Shown: one piece after another, positions 6,172-13,124 of the stretch
Layout of the letters: each line of letters starts with the position of its first letter
Numbering within the stretch: position 1 is the stretch's first letter
From: JAXGQD01 sp964401615
GTDB taxonomy: Bacteria; Bacillota; Clostridia; Saccharofermentanales; Fastidiosipilaceae
Assembly: GCA_964401615.1 (NCBI GenBank)
Contig: CAYNZF010000051.1
Location: forward strand, 1 to 14,419
Direction: 5' to 3'
DNA length: 14,419 nt
Made by a program: the position numbers and the translations under genes
The notes under the pieces: model-generated
Seen by the model: only the letters and a program-made list of their open reading frames with translations
Told to the model about the DNA's origin: nothing
The model's database searches: none

Positions 6172-7083
6172 ATGGAAATAAATTGGTTCCCGGGTCATAT
6201 GGCCAAGACGAAACGCTTGATCGAAGAGCAGCTGCCGCTGGTCGACATGGTCATCGAGACTTGTGATGCGAGGATTCCGATTGCTTCCCGAAATCCTGAC
6301 CTGCGTAAACAAATCGCCGGAAAAGATCATATTCTGGTGATGACCAAACGAGATCTCGCGGATGAGACAAAAACCGCCGCGTCATTGGCTGTTTTGCATG
6401 CACAAGGACAAAAGGCTGTCGCCCTGGACCTCGTGCATAGTAAAGACTTGCAGGAGCTCAGCGCCCTGGTGAGGGAAGTAGGTGCGCCGACAGTTCAGAA
6501 AGCCCTGGCCAAAGGCAGGCTGGTAAGACCCCTGCGTATTATGGTGGTGGGAATTCCGAACAGCGGGAAATCAACTTTGATCAACCAGCTGGCTAAACGT
6601 AAGGCGGCCAAAGTGGAAGACAGGCCCGGTGTGACCCGTTCGAGACAGTGGATAAAGACAGAGGCAGATTTTGAGCTTTTGGATATGCCCGGCGTCCTCT
6701 GGCCCAATCTGGGTGCATGGGACACGAAATTGCATTTGGCCATGACAGGTGCAATCAAGGATGACATCCTGGACAGCATCGAGCTCTCGTACCACGCCGC
6801 GAACCGTCTTGTCGATTTATATCCGGACTTAATGCTGGCTCGCTTCGGAAAAGCTTCAACGTATTTTCCTGAAGGTGAGGAAGAAGCCATGGATGCAGAG
6901 GACAATCCCTGGTCAGACGCAGAAGAGAAAATGCTTCATTGGTCCAGATTTGAAGCTATGGCCAGAAATCGGGCTTGTATCCGCAAGGGTAACAAGATAG
7001 ACGAGGACCGTTTTGCCAAATTGCTGCTCACTGAATTTCGCAGTGGCAGAATCGGGCGTATGAGCCTTGAGGTTGTGATCTGA
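6172..7083 (+). CDS. rbgA: Ribosome biogenesis GTPase RbgA (YlqF)
   Basis: A 303-residue circularly permuted GTPase that acts late in 50S assembly; in Bacillus subtilis it is essential. INWFPGHMAKTKR near the N-terminus is the family hallmark, with His9 in the GHM motif. G motifs appear in permuted order: G4 TKRD (58-61), then G1 GIPNSGKST (127-135), G2 GVT (153-155), G3 DMPG (171-174). G4 is usually NKxD; Thr here is like the TKxD of SRP GTPases and should still read guanine. The RNA-binding C-terminal domain follows. Two tandem ATGs exist (6169, 6172); AGAGG at 6161-6165 gives 3 or 6 nt spacing, so I prefer 6172. rnhB starts directly after the stop codon. Confidence 0.94.
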   Translation: MEINWFPGHMAKTKRLIEEQLPLVDMVIETCDARIPIASRNPDLRKQIAGKDHILVMTKRDLADETKTAASLAVLHAQGQKAVALDLVHSKDLQELSALVREVGAPTVQKALAKGRLVRPLRIMVVGIPNSGKSTLINQLAKRKAAKVEDRPGVTRSRQWIKTEADFELLDMPGVLWPNLGAWDTKLHLAMTGAIKDDILDSIELSYHAANRLVDLYPDLMLARFGKASTYFPEGEEEAMDAEDNPWSDAEEKMLHWSRFEAMARNRACIRKGNKIDEDRFAKLLLTEFRSGRIGRMSLEVVI

Positions 7084-7749
7084 ATGAAACGCGCGGAAGA
7101 TCTGGCGGCTCGTTTTGAACGTATGAATCTGAGGGAACTTGAGCTGCGCAGTCAAGGCTTTACAAATATTGCCGGGATCGATGAAGTGGGGCGCGGCCCC
7201 CTGGCCGGACCGGTGTGCGTCGCGGCGTGTATTTTGCATCCTGACCGCCCTGTTTTGGGTTTAAATGATTCAAAAAAACTCAGTCCCAAACAAAGGCTTG
7301 AACTGCGTGATGAAATAAAGGCCAAGGCGCTGGCTTTTTCTGTCAAGCTGATTGCACCCGGGTTTATCGACCAAAACGGCATCAACGCAGCCATTCAACT
7401 GGCGACTCATGAAGCCTTGCACGAACTGCGCCCTCAGGCGGACTTTTGCCTCTTCGATTATGTAAGCTGGACCCTTCCGGTTCCGGGAGAAAAAATCGTC
7501 AAAGGTGACAACCACTGCAATTGCATCGCGGCCGCCTCAATCCTGGCCAAAGTCACGCGGGATCGATACATGCAGAAAATGGATGCTGAATATCCGGGTT
7601 ATGGTTTTGCCACCAATGTCGGTTACGGGTCAAAAGCGCATCTTGAAGCATTGGCTCAACAAGGACCGAGCGCGATCCATCGCTTAAGCTATCTGAGCAG
7701 AATATTGACAGCTCAAGCAGAACCCGGCCACCACATTGATAAAGATTAG
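7084..7749 (+). CDS. rnhB: Ribonuclease HII
   Basis: A 221-residue RNase HII, which cuts RNA in RNA-DNA hybrids and at single misincorporated ribonucleotides. AGIDEVGRGPLAGPV (30-44) carries Asp33 and Glu34 and the GRG triad. NDSKKLSPKQR is the expected next block. FDYVSWT supplies the third acidic residue (Asp125), and KGDNHCNCIAAASILAKVTRD (140-160; core IAAASILAKVTRD) supplies the fourth (Asp160). The C-terminal GYGSKAHLEAL and GPSAIHRLSY segments are standard. The ATG directly follows the rbgA TGA; the nearest Shine-Dalgarno-like GAGG is 11 nt upstream. The 3' end overlaps yraN by 14 nt. Confidence 0.96.
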   Translation: MKRAEDLAARFERMNLRELELRSQGFTNIAGIDEVGRGPLAGPVCVAACILHPDRPVLGLNDSKKLSPKQRLELRDEIKAKALAFSVKLIAPGFIDQNGINAAIQLATHEALHELRPQADFCLFDYVSWTLPVPGEKIVKGDNHCNCIAAASILAKVTRDRYMQKMDAEYPGYGFATNVGYGSKAHLEALAQQGPSAIHRLSYLSRILTAQAEPGHHIDKD

Positions 7750-8131
7750 CGCCGATCGTTCCGACGCGAGGAAGCTCGGTATCGCAGCCGAAGCTTATTT
7801 CGAGCATCTCCTTCAGCAGACAGGCTACTCAGTACTCGAAAGAAACTATGCGCTGTTCCGCGTCGGTGAGATAGATATCATAGCGAATCGCGGAAATTTG
7901 CTTTTGTGTGTGGAAGTCAAAGCAAGATCCGTTGCGGGGGTGGGGAATTTGTCGGAATTTTCAGCAGAGCAGGCGGTAGACCGGCGCAAGCTTTTACGGC
8001 TGCAGCGCTGCATGCAGCAGTATGTTCATGAGCACGCATTCAACACACACGAAATACGCTACCTTTTAGCCGTATACTATGTAAATAAGCAAGGTGATTT
8101 GCTTTTTACGGACATTGTGCCCTGCGAGTAG
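7736..8131 (+). CDS. yraN: YraN family (UPF0102) nuclease-like protein
   Basis: A 131-residue UPF0102 protein. The family has a restriction-endonuclease-like fold and no settled function. Seen are GIAAEAYFEHLLQQTGY (15-31), a NY--FRVGEIDIIA block (37-50) and LLCVEVKARS (56-65). Asp47, Glu60 and Lys62 form the PD-(D/E)xK-like core. AVDRRKLLRL and RYLLAVYYV complete the fold. The frame has a stop codon at 7706-7708 and the only usual start codon before the conserved region is TTG 7736, which lies inside rnhB and has no clear Shine-Dalgarno, so translation probably depends on coupling to rnhB. The link to rnhB is a known conserved neighbourhood. Confidence 0.9.
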   Translation: MIKISADRSDARKLGIAAEAYFEHLLQQTGYSVLERNYALFRVGEIDIIANRGNLLLCVEVKARSVAGVGNLSEFSAEQAVDRRKLLRLQRCMQQYVHEHAFNTHEIRYLLAVYYVNKQGDLLFTDIVPCE

Positions 8132-8185
8132 TCATTTTAATCACAAATAGCTGTTTTTTCGCTCTTTTTATGGCAAAAGAACGCC

Positions 8186-8214
8186 TTGTACTGAAGACAC
8201 TCAAAACATATAAT
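8186..8214 (+). promoter_or_regulatory. Sigma-A-type promoter for the aminotransferase gene
   Basis: TTGTAC (8186-8191), a 17-nt spacer and a perfect TATAAT (8209-8214). The predicted start near 8221 leaves a leader of about 30 nt with a T run and two purine-rich GAGG stretches. The upstream gap from 8132 shows no clear terminator for yraN. Confidence 0.8.
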
Positions 8215-8251
8215 TTGTCGTAGTTTTTTTGAGGAAGTAAGAGGAAAATCA

Positions 8252-9535
8252 ATGAAAAAATATAGTGAAATGAGTAAAGCCGATGCCCAATCCGAACTTG
8301 ATCGGCTTGAGAGCGAATATAAAAATTATAAAAGTCTCAATCTGAAGCTTGATATGACCCGGGGCAAACCATGTCCTGCCCAGTTGGACATGGTATGTGA
8401 CATGGGCCTGGAACGCGCTTACTCGAAAACAGAGCTCAAGGCTGCAGACAGCACGGACAGCCGCAATTATGGCGTGTTGATGGGTCTCACCGAAGCACGG
8501 GAAATTTTCGCTGAAATTCTCAAAATGCCGGTCTCCAATGTTCTGGCCCACGGCAATGCCAGCCTCAATTTAATGTACGATTGTTTTACTCGCGCCATCA
8601 ATTTTCCTCTGCCCGGTCAAGCCGCGGCCTGGGGAGATCCGCGAAAAATAAAAATTCTCTGCCCGGCACCGGGCTACGACCGCCATTTTGCCATTCCTGA
8701 ATCCTACGGTTGTGAATTGATTTTCGTGCCTATGACTGCCGAGGGTCCTGACATGGACGTCATCGAAGCGCTGACCGAGAATGATGACCGCATCAAAGCG
8801 ATGTTTGTCGTGCCGGTCTACTCAAATCCTGAAGGCATTATTTTTTCAGAAAAAACATTAGGCCGCATGGCCGCAATGAAAGCAGCTCCGGACTTCCGGA
8901 TTTTTTACGACAATGCGTATGTTGTTCACAACCTGGACCCTGAGCACAAAGCCCCGAAATATGATTTCTACGGGATGTGCGTCGATGCCGGACATCCGGA
9001 TCGTGTTTTGGAATTCGCGTCAACCTCTAAAATGACTTTTGCCGGGGCAGGCATCTCCGCCATGGCCGGTTCGGAAAACAATATCAAGTGGTTTTTGGAC
9101 GGTATGAAATTCCAAACCATAGGCCCTGACAAGGTCAGACAGCTCAGACATGCCAATTTCTTTAAAGAGAACGGCGGAATCGAAGCCGTTATGGCCAAAC
9201 ACGCCGAGATCCTGGCCCCGAAATTTTCGCTCGTGCTGGATAAGCTGAAGAAAAATTTTGCTGAGACTGATTTGGTCAAATGGCATGAACCCAAGGGAGG
9301 TTACTTTGTCAGTATCGACCTCTTACCCAATCAAGCCAAAGCCGTTGTGGCCGCGGCTAAAGAAGCAGGCGTCGCCTTGACACCGGCCGGCGCTACATTC
9401 CCCAATGGTAAAGACCCGCTGGACCGCAATATCCGGATCGCGCCATCGTTTCCTGACACCGCCGAACTCGACACCGCCATGGATGTGCTCTGTCTATGCA
9501 TTCGAATTTGTGCTTTAAGAGCAATTTTGGCATAA
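8252..9535 (+). CDS. Aspartate aminotransferase, type Ic (PLP-dependent)
   Basis: A 427-residue fold-type I PLP enzyme that most resembles the type Ic aspartate aminotransferases (Pfam Asp_aminotransf group, Corynebacterium AspT-like), expected to interconvert aspartate/2-oxoglutarate and oxaloacetate/glutamate. Visible are LDMTRGKP (33-40) near the N-terminus, GNASLNLMYD (101-110) for cofactor binding, CPAPGYDRHF (137-146), SNPEG (191-195), YDNAY (219-223) with the pyridine-binding Asp220, and the Schiff-base lysine Lys260 in STSKMTFAG. IRIAPSFP near the C-terminus carries the carboxylate-binding Arg. Length is typical. AGAGG lies 7 nt before the ATG. It has its own promoter and a strong terminator, so it is probably monocistronic. 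Substrate is inferred from family only. Confidence 0.88.
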   Translation: MKKYSEMSKADAQSELDRLESEYKNYKSLNLKLDMTRGKPCPAQLDMVCDMGLERAYSKTELKAADSTDSRNYGVLMGLTEAREIFAEILKMPVSNVLAHGNASLNLMYDCFTRAINFPLPGQAAAWGDPRKIKILCPAPGYDRHFAIPESYGCELIFVPMTAEGPDMDVIEALTENDDRIKAMFVVPVYSNPEGIIFSEKTLGRMAAMKAAPDFRIFYDNAYVVHNLDPEHKAPKYDFYGMCVDAGHPDRVLEFASTSKMTFAGAGISAMAGSENNIKWFLDGMKFQTIGPDKVRQLRHANFFKENGGIEAVMAKHAEILAPKFSLVLDKLKKNFAETDLVKWHEPKGGYFVSIDLLPNQAKAVVAAAKEAGVALTPAGATFPNGKDPLDRNIRIAPSFPDTAELDTAMDVLCLCIRICALRAILA

Positions 9536-9536
9536 T
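9508..9536 (+). promoter_or_regulatory. Candidate promoter for purB, upstream of a terminator
   Basis: TTGTGC (9508-9513), a 17-nt spacer and CATAAT (9531-9536); the -10 box contains the aminotransferase stop codon. The expected start at 9543 is about 3 nt before an ATG (9546) that is in frame with purB. The terminator hairpin at 9556-9586 comes next. Only 16 nt separate that terminator from the purB ATG, so any promoter for purB must lie upstream of it. Confidence 0.45.
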
Positions 9537-9555
9537 TTACCCAATATGACTTTGC

Positions 9556-9586
9556 AACGCTGCGTCGTATTACGCAGCGTTTTTTT
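9556..9586 (+). terminator. Strong intrinsic terminator between aminotransferase gene and purB
   Basis: AACGCTGCGT (9556-9565) pairs perfectly with ACGCAGCGTT (9572-9581), ten pairs around a 6-nt loop, and the run of Ts continues to 9586. It begins 21 nt after the aminotransferase stop codon and ends just before the purB Shine-Dalgarno. It is the best terminator in the window and may also act as an attenuator for purB. Confidence 0.9.
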
Positions 9587-9602
9587 CGAAAGGGACGTGC
9601 TC

Positions 9603-11036
9603 ATGAATGATCGGTATGAAAGTCCATTGAACAGTCGCTATGCCTCCAAAGAGATGCAGGCCATTTTCTCTCCCGACAAAAAATTCAAAACCTGGCGCAA
9701 GCTTTGGATCGCTCTGGCTGAGACTGAACAAGAGCTGGGCCTGGATATCAGCGATGCTCAATTAGCTGAATTGCGTGCGCACGAAAGTGACATCAATTAC
9801 GAAGAAGCCCGAAAACAAGAAGCCAAAGTCCGCCACGATGTCATGGCACACGTCCACGCCTACGGAGTGCAGTGTCCTCTGGCCAAAGGCATTATCCATC
9901 TCGGCGCGACTTCGTGCTATGTCGGTGACAACACAGACCTGATCTTGATGCGCGAAGCATTGGAATTACTGCGTCCCAAACTGCTTTATGTCATAAAAGC
10001 GCTGGCGGAGTTCGCGGAACAGTACAAAGCTCTGCCCACTTTGGGCTTTACGCACTTTCAGGCCGCTCAGCCGGTTACCGTCGGTAAACGTGCGACGCTC
10101 TGGCTGCAGGATTTGATCTTTGATTTAGAAGATCTGGATTTTGTGCTGAAAGGGCTCAGACTTCTGGGTTCCAAAGGCACGACCGGCACACAGGCCAGTT
10201 TCATGGAGTTGTTCGGCGGCGATGAAGAAAAGTGTCGGGAACTCGATCGACGTATAGCCAAAAAGCTGAACTTCTCAGCCGTTTATGATGTCTCCGGACA
10301 AACGTATTCCCGAAAAATCGATACACGTGTGCTGCAAGTGCTGGCCGGAATCGCTCAGAGCGCGCATAAATTTTCAAACGATCTCCGACTGCTGCAGCAT
10401 CTGAAGGAGATGGAGGAGCCTTTTGAAAAAGGCCAAATCGGTTCTTCGGCAATGGCATATAAGCGCAATCCCATGCGCAGTGAGCGCATCGCCTCGCTGG
10501 CGCGCTACGTCATGGCTGTCGTCAGCAATCCTGCCCAAACAGCCGCGGCACAATGGTTTGAAAGAACACTTGACGATTCCGCCAATAAACGCATCTCCGT
10601 ACCGGAAGCCTTTTTGGCGACTGATGCCATAATTGGAATCTACGGTAATATCGCCGAAGGCATGGTGGTCTATCCTGAAGTCATTAAGAAACGCCTTTTG
10701 GAAGAACTGCCCTTTATGGCAACTGAAAACATCATGATGGAGGAGGTGAAGAGAGGTGGTGACCGCCAAGTCCTGCACGAAAAAATCCGTCAGCTCTCCA
10801 TGGAAGCAGGCCGGGAAGTAAAAGAATTCGGTCGGCCCAACGACCTGCTCAAACGCATAGCCGAGAGTGCCGATTTTCAACTCTGCGCAGACGACCTGGA
10901 CGCTTTAATGGATCCGAGTCTTTACATTGGCAGAGCCCCGGGGCAAGTGGATGACTATCTCAAGCACGTTGTGAAACCCCTGCTTGCGGCCGAGGTCGAT
11001 CAAATTGCTCAAAATGGTGTCGAACTTACGGTTTAG
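9603..11036 (+). CDS. purB: Adenylosuccinate lyase PurB
   Basis: A 477-residue fumarase/aspartase-superfamily lyase that removes fumarate from SAICAR and from adenylosuccinate, two steps of purine synthesis; it acts as a cytosolic homotetramer. The N-terminus YESPLNSRYAS is typical. VRHDVMAH (76-83), TSCYVGDN (103-110), GFTHFQAAQPVTVGKR (148-163) with the catalytic His151, KGTTGTQASF (191-200) and the superfamily signature GSSAMAYKRNP (280-290) with the loop Ser residues and Lys287 are all present. The size resembles the longer PurB type. I chose ATG 9603, with AAGGG 8 nt upstream and a family-like N-terminus; an in-frame ATG at 9546 would add 19 residues encoded across the terminator. Confidence 0.95.
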   Translation: MNDRYESPLNSRYASKEMQAIFSPDKKFKTWRKLWIALAETEQELGLDISDAQLAELRAHESDINYEEARKQEAKVRHDVMAHVHAYGVQCPLAKGIIHLGATSCYVGDNTDLILMREALELLRPKLLYVIKALAEFAEQYKALPTLGFTHFQAAQPVTVGKRATLWLQDLIFDLEDLDFVLKGLRLLGSKGTTGTQASFMELFGGDEEKCRELDRRIAKKLNFSAVYDVSGQTYSRKIDTRVLQVLAGIAQSAHKFSNDLRLLQHLKEMEEPFEKGQIGSSAMAYKRNPMRSERIASLARYVMAVVSNPAQTAAAQWFERTLDDSANKRISVPEAFLATDAIIGIYGNIAEGMVVYPEVIKKRLLEELPFMATENIMMEEVKRGGDRQVLHEKIRQLSMEAGREVKEFGRPNDLLKRIAESADFQLCADDLDALMDPSLYIGRAPGQVDDYLKHVVKPLLAAEVDQIAQNGVELTV

Positions 11037-11121
11037 ACTTTGAAATACGACGTTTTGCATGTAATCAGCCCTATTATTCGATTTTTTACGAAAGAAATTT
11101 CAAATTCGCCCACAAACTAAG

Positions 11122-11150
11122 TTTCATTCATTTTGGAAAAGTGATAGAAT
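11122..11150 (+). promoter_or_regulatory. Candidate extended -10 promoter for the gntR-nifZ-thiI genes
   Basis: TGATAGAAT (11142-11150) is an extended -10 element, with a weak -35 at 11122-11127 (TTTCAT, 17-nt spacing). A second option is TTGGAA (11133-11138), 16 nt, TAATAA (11155-11160). Either start would fall close to the operator at 11167-11178. The purB-to-gntR gap (11037-11208) shows no clear purB terminator. Confidence 0.45.
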
Positions 11151-11166
11151 CTTGTAATAACGACGG

Positions 11167-11178
11167 ATGTCTATACAT
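11167..11178 (+). promoter_or_regulatory. HutC-type GntR operator
   Basis: ATGTCTATACAT contains TGTCTATACA, a full match to the HutC-subfamily operator consensus yGTMTAKACr as I recall it. ATGT and ACAT are its inverted arms. It lies 30 nt before the ATG of a GntR regulator that carries the matching UTRA domain, just downstream of candidate promoters, where bound protein would block transcription. Confidence 0.6.
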
Positions 11179-11208
11179 TGTGTTGTATTTATTGGGGAGG
11201 TCAGGCAA

Positions 11209-11943
11209 ATGCGGCTTGATAAACGAAGCAGTGTACCTTTGTACGCACAACTCAAGGAACTCTTGAGTGAACGAATCGAAAGCGGAGAATATGCTCCCGG
11301 AGAAAAAATCCCGACCGAATTGGCACTTTGTGCAGAATTGGAGCTTTCCAGGCCGACGGTTCGTCAAGCTATAGCAGAACTGGTTGCAGAAGGACTTCTG
11401 GTCATCATGAAAGGGAAGGGCACTTACGTCAGTTCAGAACCCCCCCGCGTCGTGCTTGATCACTTTAGCGGTTTTAGTTTTTCTTTTTTAGCCGGAAAAA
11501 GCATCGAAGAAAAACAGTTTCTGGACTACACGCTGGCCAAAAGGCTGCCTGCGGATGTCGCCTCTGCGTTTGGCAAAGGCAATGTGCCGGAATGCTACGA
11601 AATTGCCTGGACCTATCAAGAACAGACGGCGGTTTATGCTTTCTCCGTTTCTTATATCCCGCAGCAAATGTTCCCCGGTCTGGATGAATCCATTCGCCAG
11701 GGAAAAAGAATGATAGACATCACAGCGAATCGCTATGCCTATCTGCCGCAGCGGGTCAGTCACCGCATCTATGTACGTCCGGCTGAAGCGGAAGAAGCCA
11801 GAATCCTGGACATATCCAGGGGGACACCCGTCCTGGTCAGCCAGGCCGTTCTCCTTTCCAGAAGTGGTGCTCCGTGTGAAATCAACACCACCGTTTTACG
11901 CGGTGAGAGAGTGCTCCTCAATTTTGAAGGCACAACAAAGTAA
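11209..11943 (+). CDS. GntR family transcriptional regulator, HutC subfamily (UTRA domain)
   Basis: A 244-residue regulator. The N-terminal winged helix begins at SVPLYAQLKELL and carries GEYAPGEKIPTE (26-37), LSRPTVRQAIAEL (46-58) and the wing GLLVIMKGKGTYV (62-74). The C-terminal part (about 85-235) has the UTRA pattern: ECYEIAWTYQEQ, YAFSVSYIPQQMFPGL, and late ARILDISRGTPVLVSQAV. UTRA domains bind small effectors, often sugar phosphates, but the ligand here is unknown. ATG 11209 has GGGGAGG 8 nt upstream; an in-frame ATG at 11167 would start inside the operator. The likely operator upstream suggests autoregulation. The cysteine desulfurase gene follows after 38 nt, so the regulator may also control nifZ-thiI. 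Confidence 0.9.
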   Translation: MRLDKRSSVPLYAQLKELLSERIESGEYAPGEKIPTELALCAELELSRPTVRQAIAELVAEGLLVIMKGKGTYVSSEPPRVVLDHFSGFSFSFLAGKSIEEKQFLDYTLAKRLPADVASAFGKGNVPECYEIAWTYQEQTAVYAFSVSYIPQQMFPGLDESIRQGKRMIDITANRYAYLPQRVSHRIYVRPAEAEEARILDISRGTPVLVSQAVLLSRSGAPCEINTTVLRGERVLLNFEGTTK

Positions 11944-11945
11944 TT

Positions 11946-11967
11946 AAGCAGCCTCCCGGAGGCGCTT
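11946..11967 (+). other. Stem-loop between gntR and the cysteine desulfurase gene
   Basis: AAGC-A-GCCTC (11946-11955) pairs with GAGGCGCTT (11959-11967), nine pairs with one bulged A and a 3-nt CCG loop. No T run follows, so it is not a standard intrinsic terminator. It lies just before the AAGGA (11971-11975) of the next gene. It could reduce read-through, protect an mRNA end or have no role. Confidence 0.4.
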
Positions 11968-11981
11968 ATAAAGGATGTTTA

Positions 11982-13112
11982 ATGATTTATCTCGATCACG
12001 CGGCTTCCACATTTCCATATGTGGAAGTCATTCATTTGTATGCAAACGGCAGCAGCGCGCATTTTGCCAATCCTGCGGCGGCCCATCGACTTGGTTTGTC
12101 GGAAGAATTACGTATCAAGGCGGCCAAAAAAAACCTTGCCGGACTTTTACATTGTGCGCCTGCAGAACTCATCGTAACTTCAGGAGCAACGGAATCAGCC
12201 AATACCGCCATCAAGGGCTATCTCAACGCGAACCGACACAGTGGAACAAGGGTTTTGGTGACGGCGGGTGAACACCCTGCAGTTCACGAATCCGCCCGTT
12301 TTACCTGTGAAAAACTGGGACTCGAATTTTTGGAAATTCCTTTGTGTACAAATGGAAAGCTGGATTTTGAGGTTTTTGCAGAACTTTTAAATAAGGACGT
12401 CGCTCTAGTTTGTGTGATGGCCGTCAATAATGAAACCGGAGCTATCAATGATCTCTCCAAGGTCAGTAAGCTCATGAAACAAAAATCACCTCAGGCCAGG
12501 CTTTGTGTCGACTACGTTCAGGCTTTGACAAAAATGGAAATAAACTTACAGCGCAGTGCCGTGGATTTTGGTATTTTTTCCGGTCACAAAATTCACGCGC
12601 CTAAAGGGGTCGGCCTGCTCTACTTAAAAAAGGGATTGCGGATCGAGCCTTTGCTTCACGGCGGCGGACATCAGCTCGGACTTCGTTCCGGCACAGAAAA
12701 CAGTCCTCTGCTTGACGCCATGGCGTTGGCTGTCCAGCTGGGACTGGAAAAAATGCCCGAAGCCACTGAACAAGTCAAGATGCTGCGGGAAACTTTCCTG
12801 GGCGAGTTGGACACGTCTCTTTTTATCAACAATTCACCCGAGGATGCCTGTCCCTGGATCATAAATTTGTCCTTTCCCGGAATACGCGGAGAAACCTTAT
12901 TGCACGCGCTTGCGGATCGAGAAATATATCTCTCTCAAGCCTCATCCTGCCATTCCAAAGCACCTTACAGTGACGTCCTGCAAGCGATGAAACTGCCGGT
13001 AAAACGTATGGAGTCCGCAATACGCGTGAGCTTCGACGCCTCTCAAAACAAGGCTGAAATCATCACAGCGGCCCAAATCATCAATAAAGTGGTCACCACA
13101 CTAAAACACTGA
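11982..13112 (+). CDS. Cysteine desulfurase, NifS/IscS family (NifZ-like, ThiI partner)
   Basis: A 376-residue PLP enzyme that takes sulfur from L-cysteine as a protein persulfide and leaves alanine. Seen are YLDHAAST (3-10), SGATESAN (67-74), GEHPAV with His98 stacking on PLP, NNETGAI (149-155), the cofactor-contact segment VDYVQAL with Asp177 and Gln180, the Schiff-base Lys203 in SGHKIHAPKG, HGGGHQLGLRSGTEN (226-240), and the catalytic Cys323 in SQASSCHSK. The family's usual GGGQ is GGGH here. AAGGA lies 6 nt before the ATG. thiI follows after 12 nt. This matches the Bacillus nifZ-thiI pair, where the desulfurase feeds ThiI for tRNA 4-thiouridine, so a dedicated role is more likely than general Fe-S assembly. 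Confidence 0.93.
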   Translation: MIYLDHAASTFPYVEVIHLYANGSSAHFANPAAAHRLGLSEELRIKAAKKNLAGLLHCAPAELIVTSGATESANTAIKGYLNANRHSGTRVLVTAGEHPAVHESARFTCEKLGLEFLEIPLCTNGKLDFEVFAELLNKDVALVCVMAVNNETGAINDLSKVSKLMKQKSPQARLCVDYVQALTKMEINLQRSAVDFGIFSGHKIHAPKGVGLLYLKKGLRIEPLLHGGGHQLGLRSGTENSPLLDAMALAVQLGLEKMPEATEQVKMLRETFLGELDTSLFINNSPEDACPWIINLSFPGIRGETLLHALADREIYLSQASSCHSKAPYSDVLQAMKLPVKRMESAIRVSFDASQNKAEIITAAQIINKVVTTLKH

Positions 13113-13124
13113 TGGAGAATTATT

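Noticed and set aside
6343..6354. RbgA G4 motif TKRD instead of NKxD as a sign of lost GTP binding
   Set aside because: Thr is accepted at this place in other GTPases, for example TKLD in Ffh of this same window, and all other G motifs are intact.
11167..11208. Upstream in-frame ATG start for the GntR regulator
   Set aside because: It lies in the operator, lacks a ribosome binding site and precedes the family start; GGGGAGG clearly serves ATG 11209.
11250..11267. CTCAAG/CTTGAG inverted repeat near the start of gntR
   Set aside because: It falls within the conserved QLKELLSE coding segment and shows no further regulatory sign.
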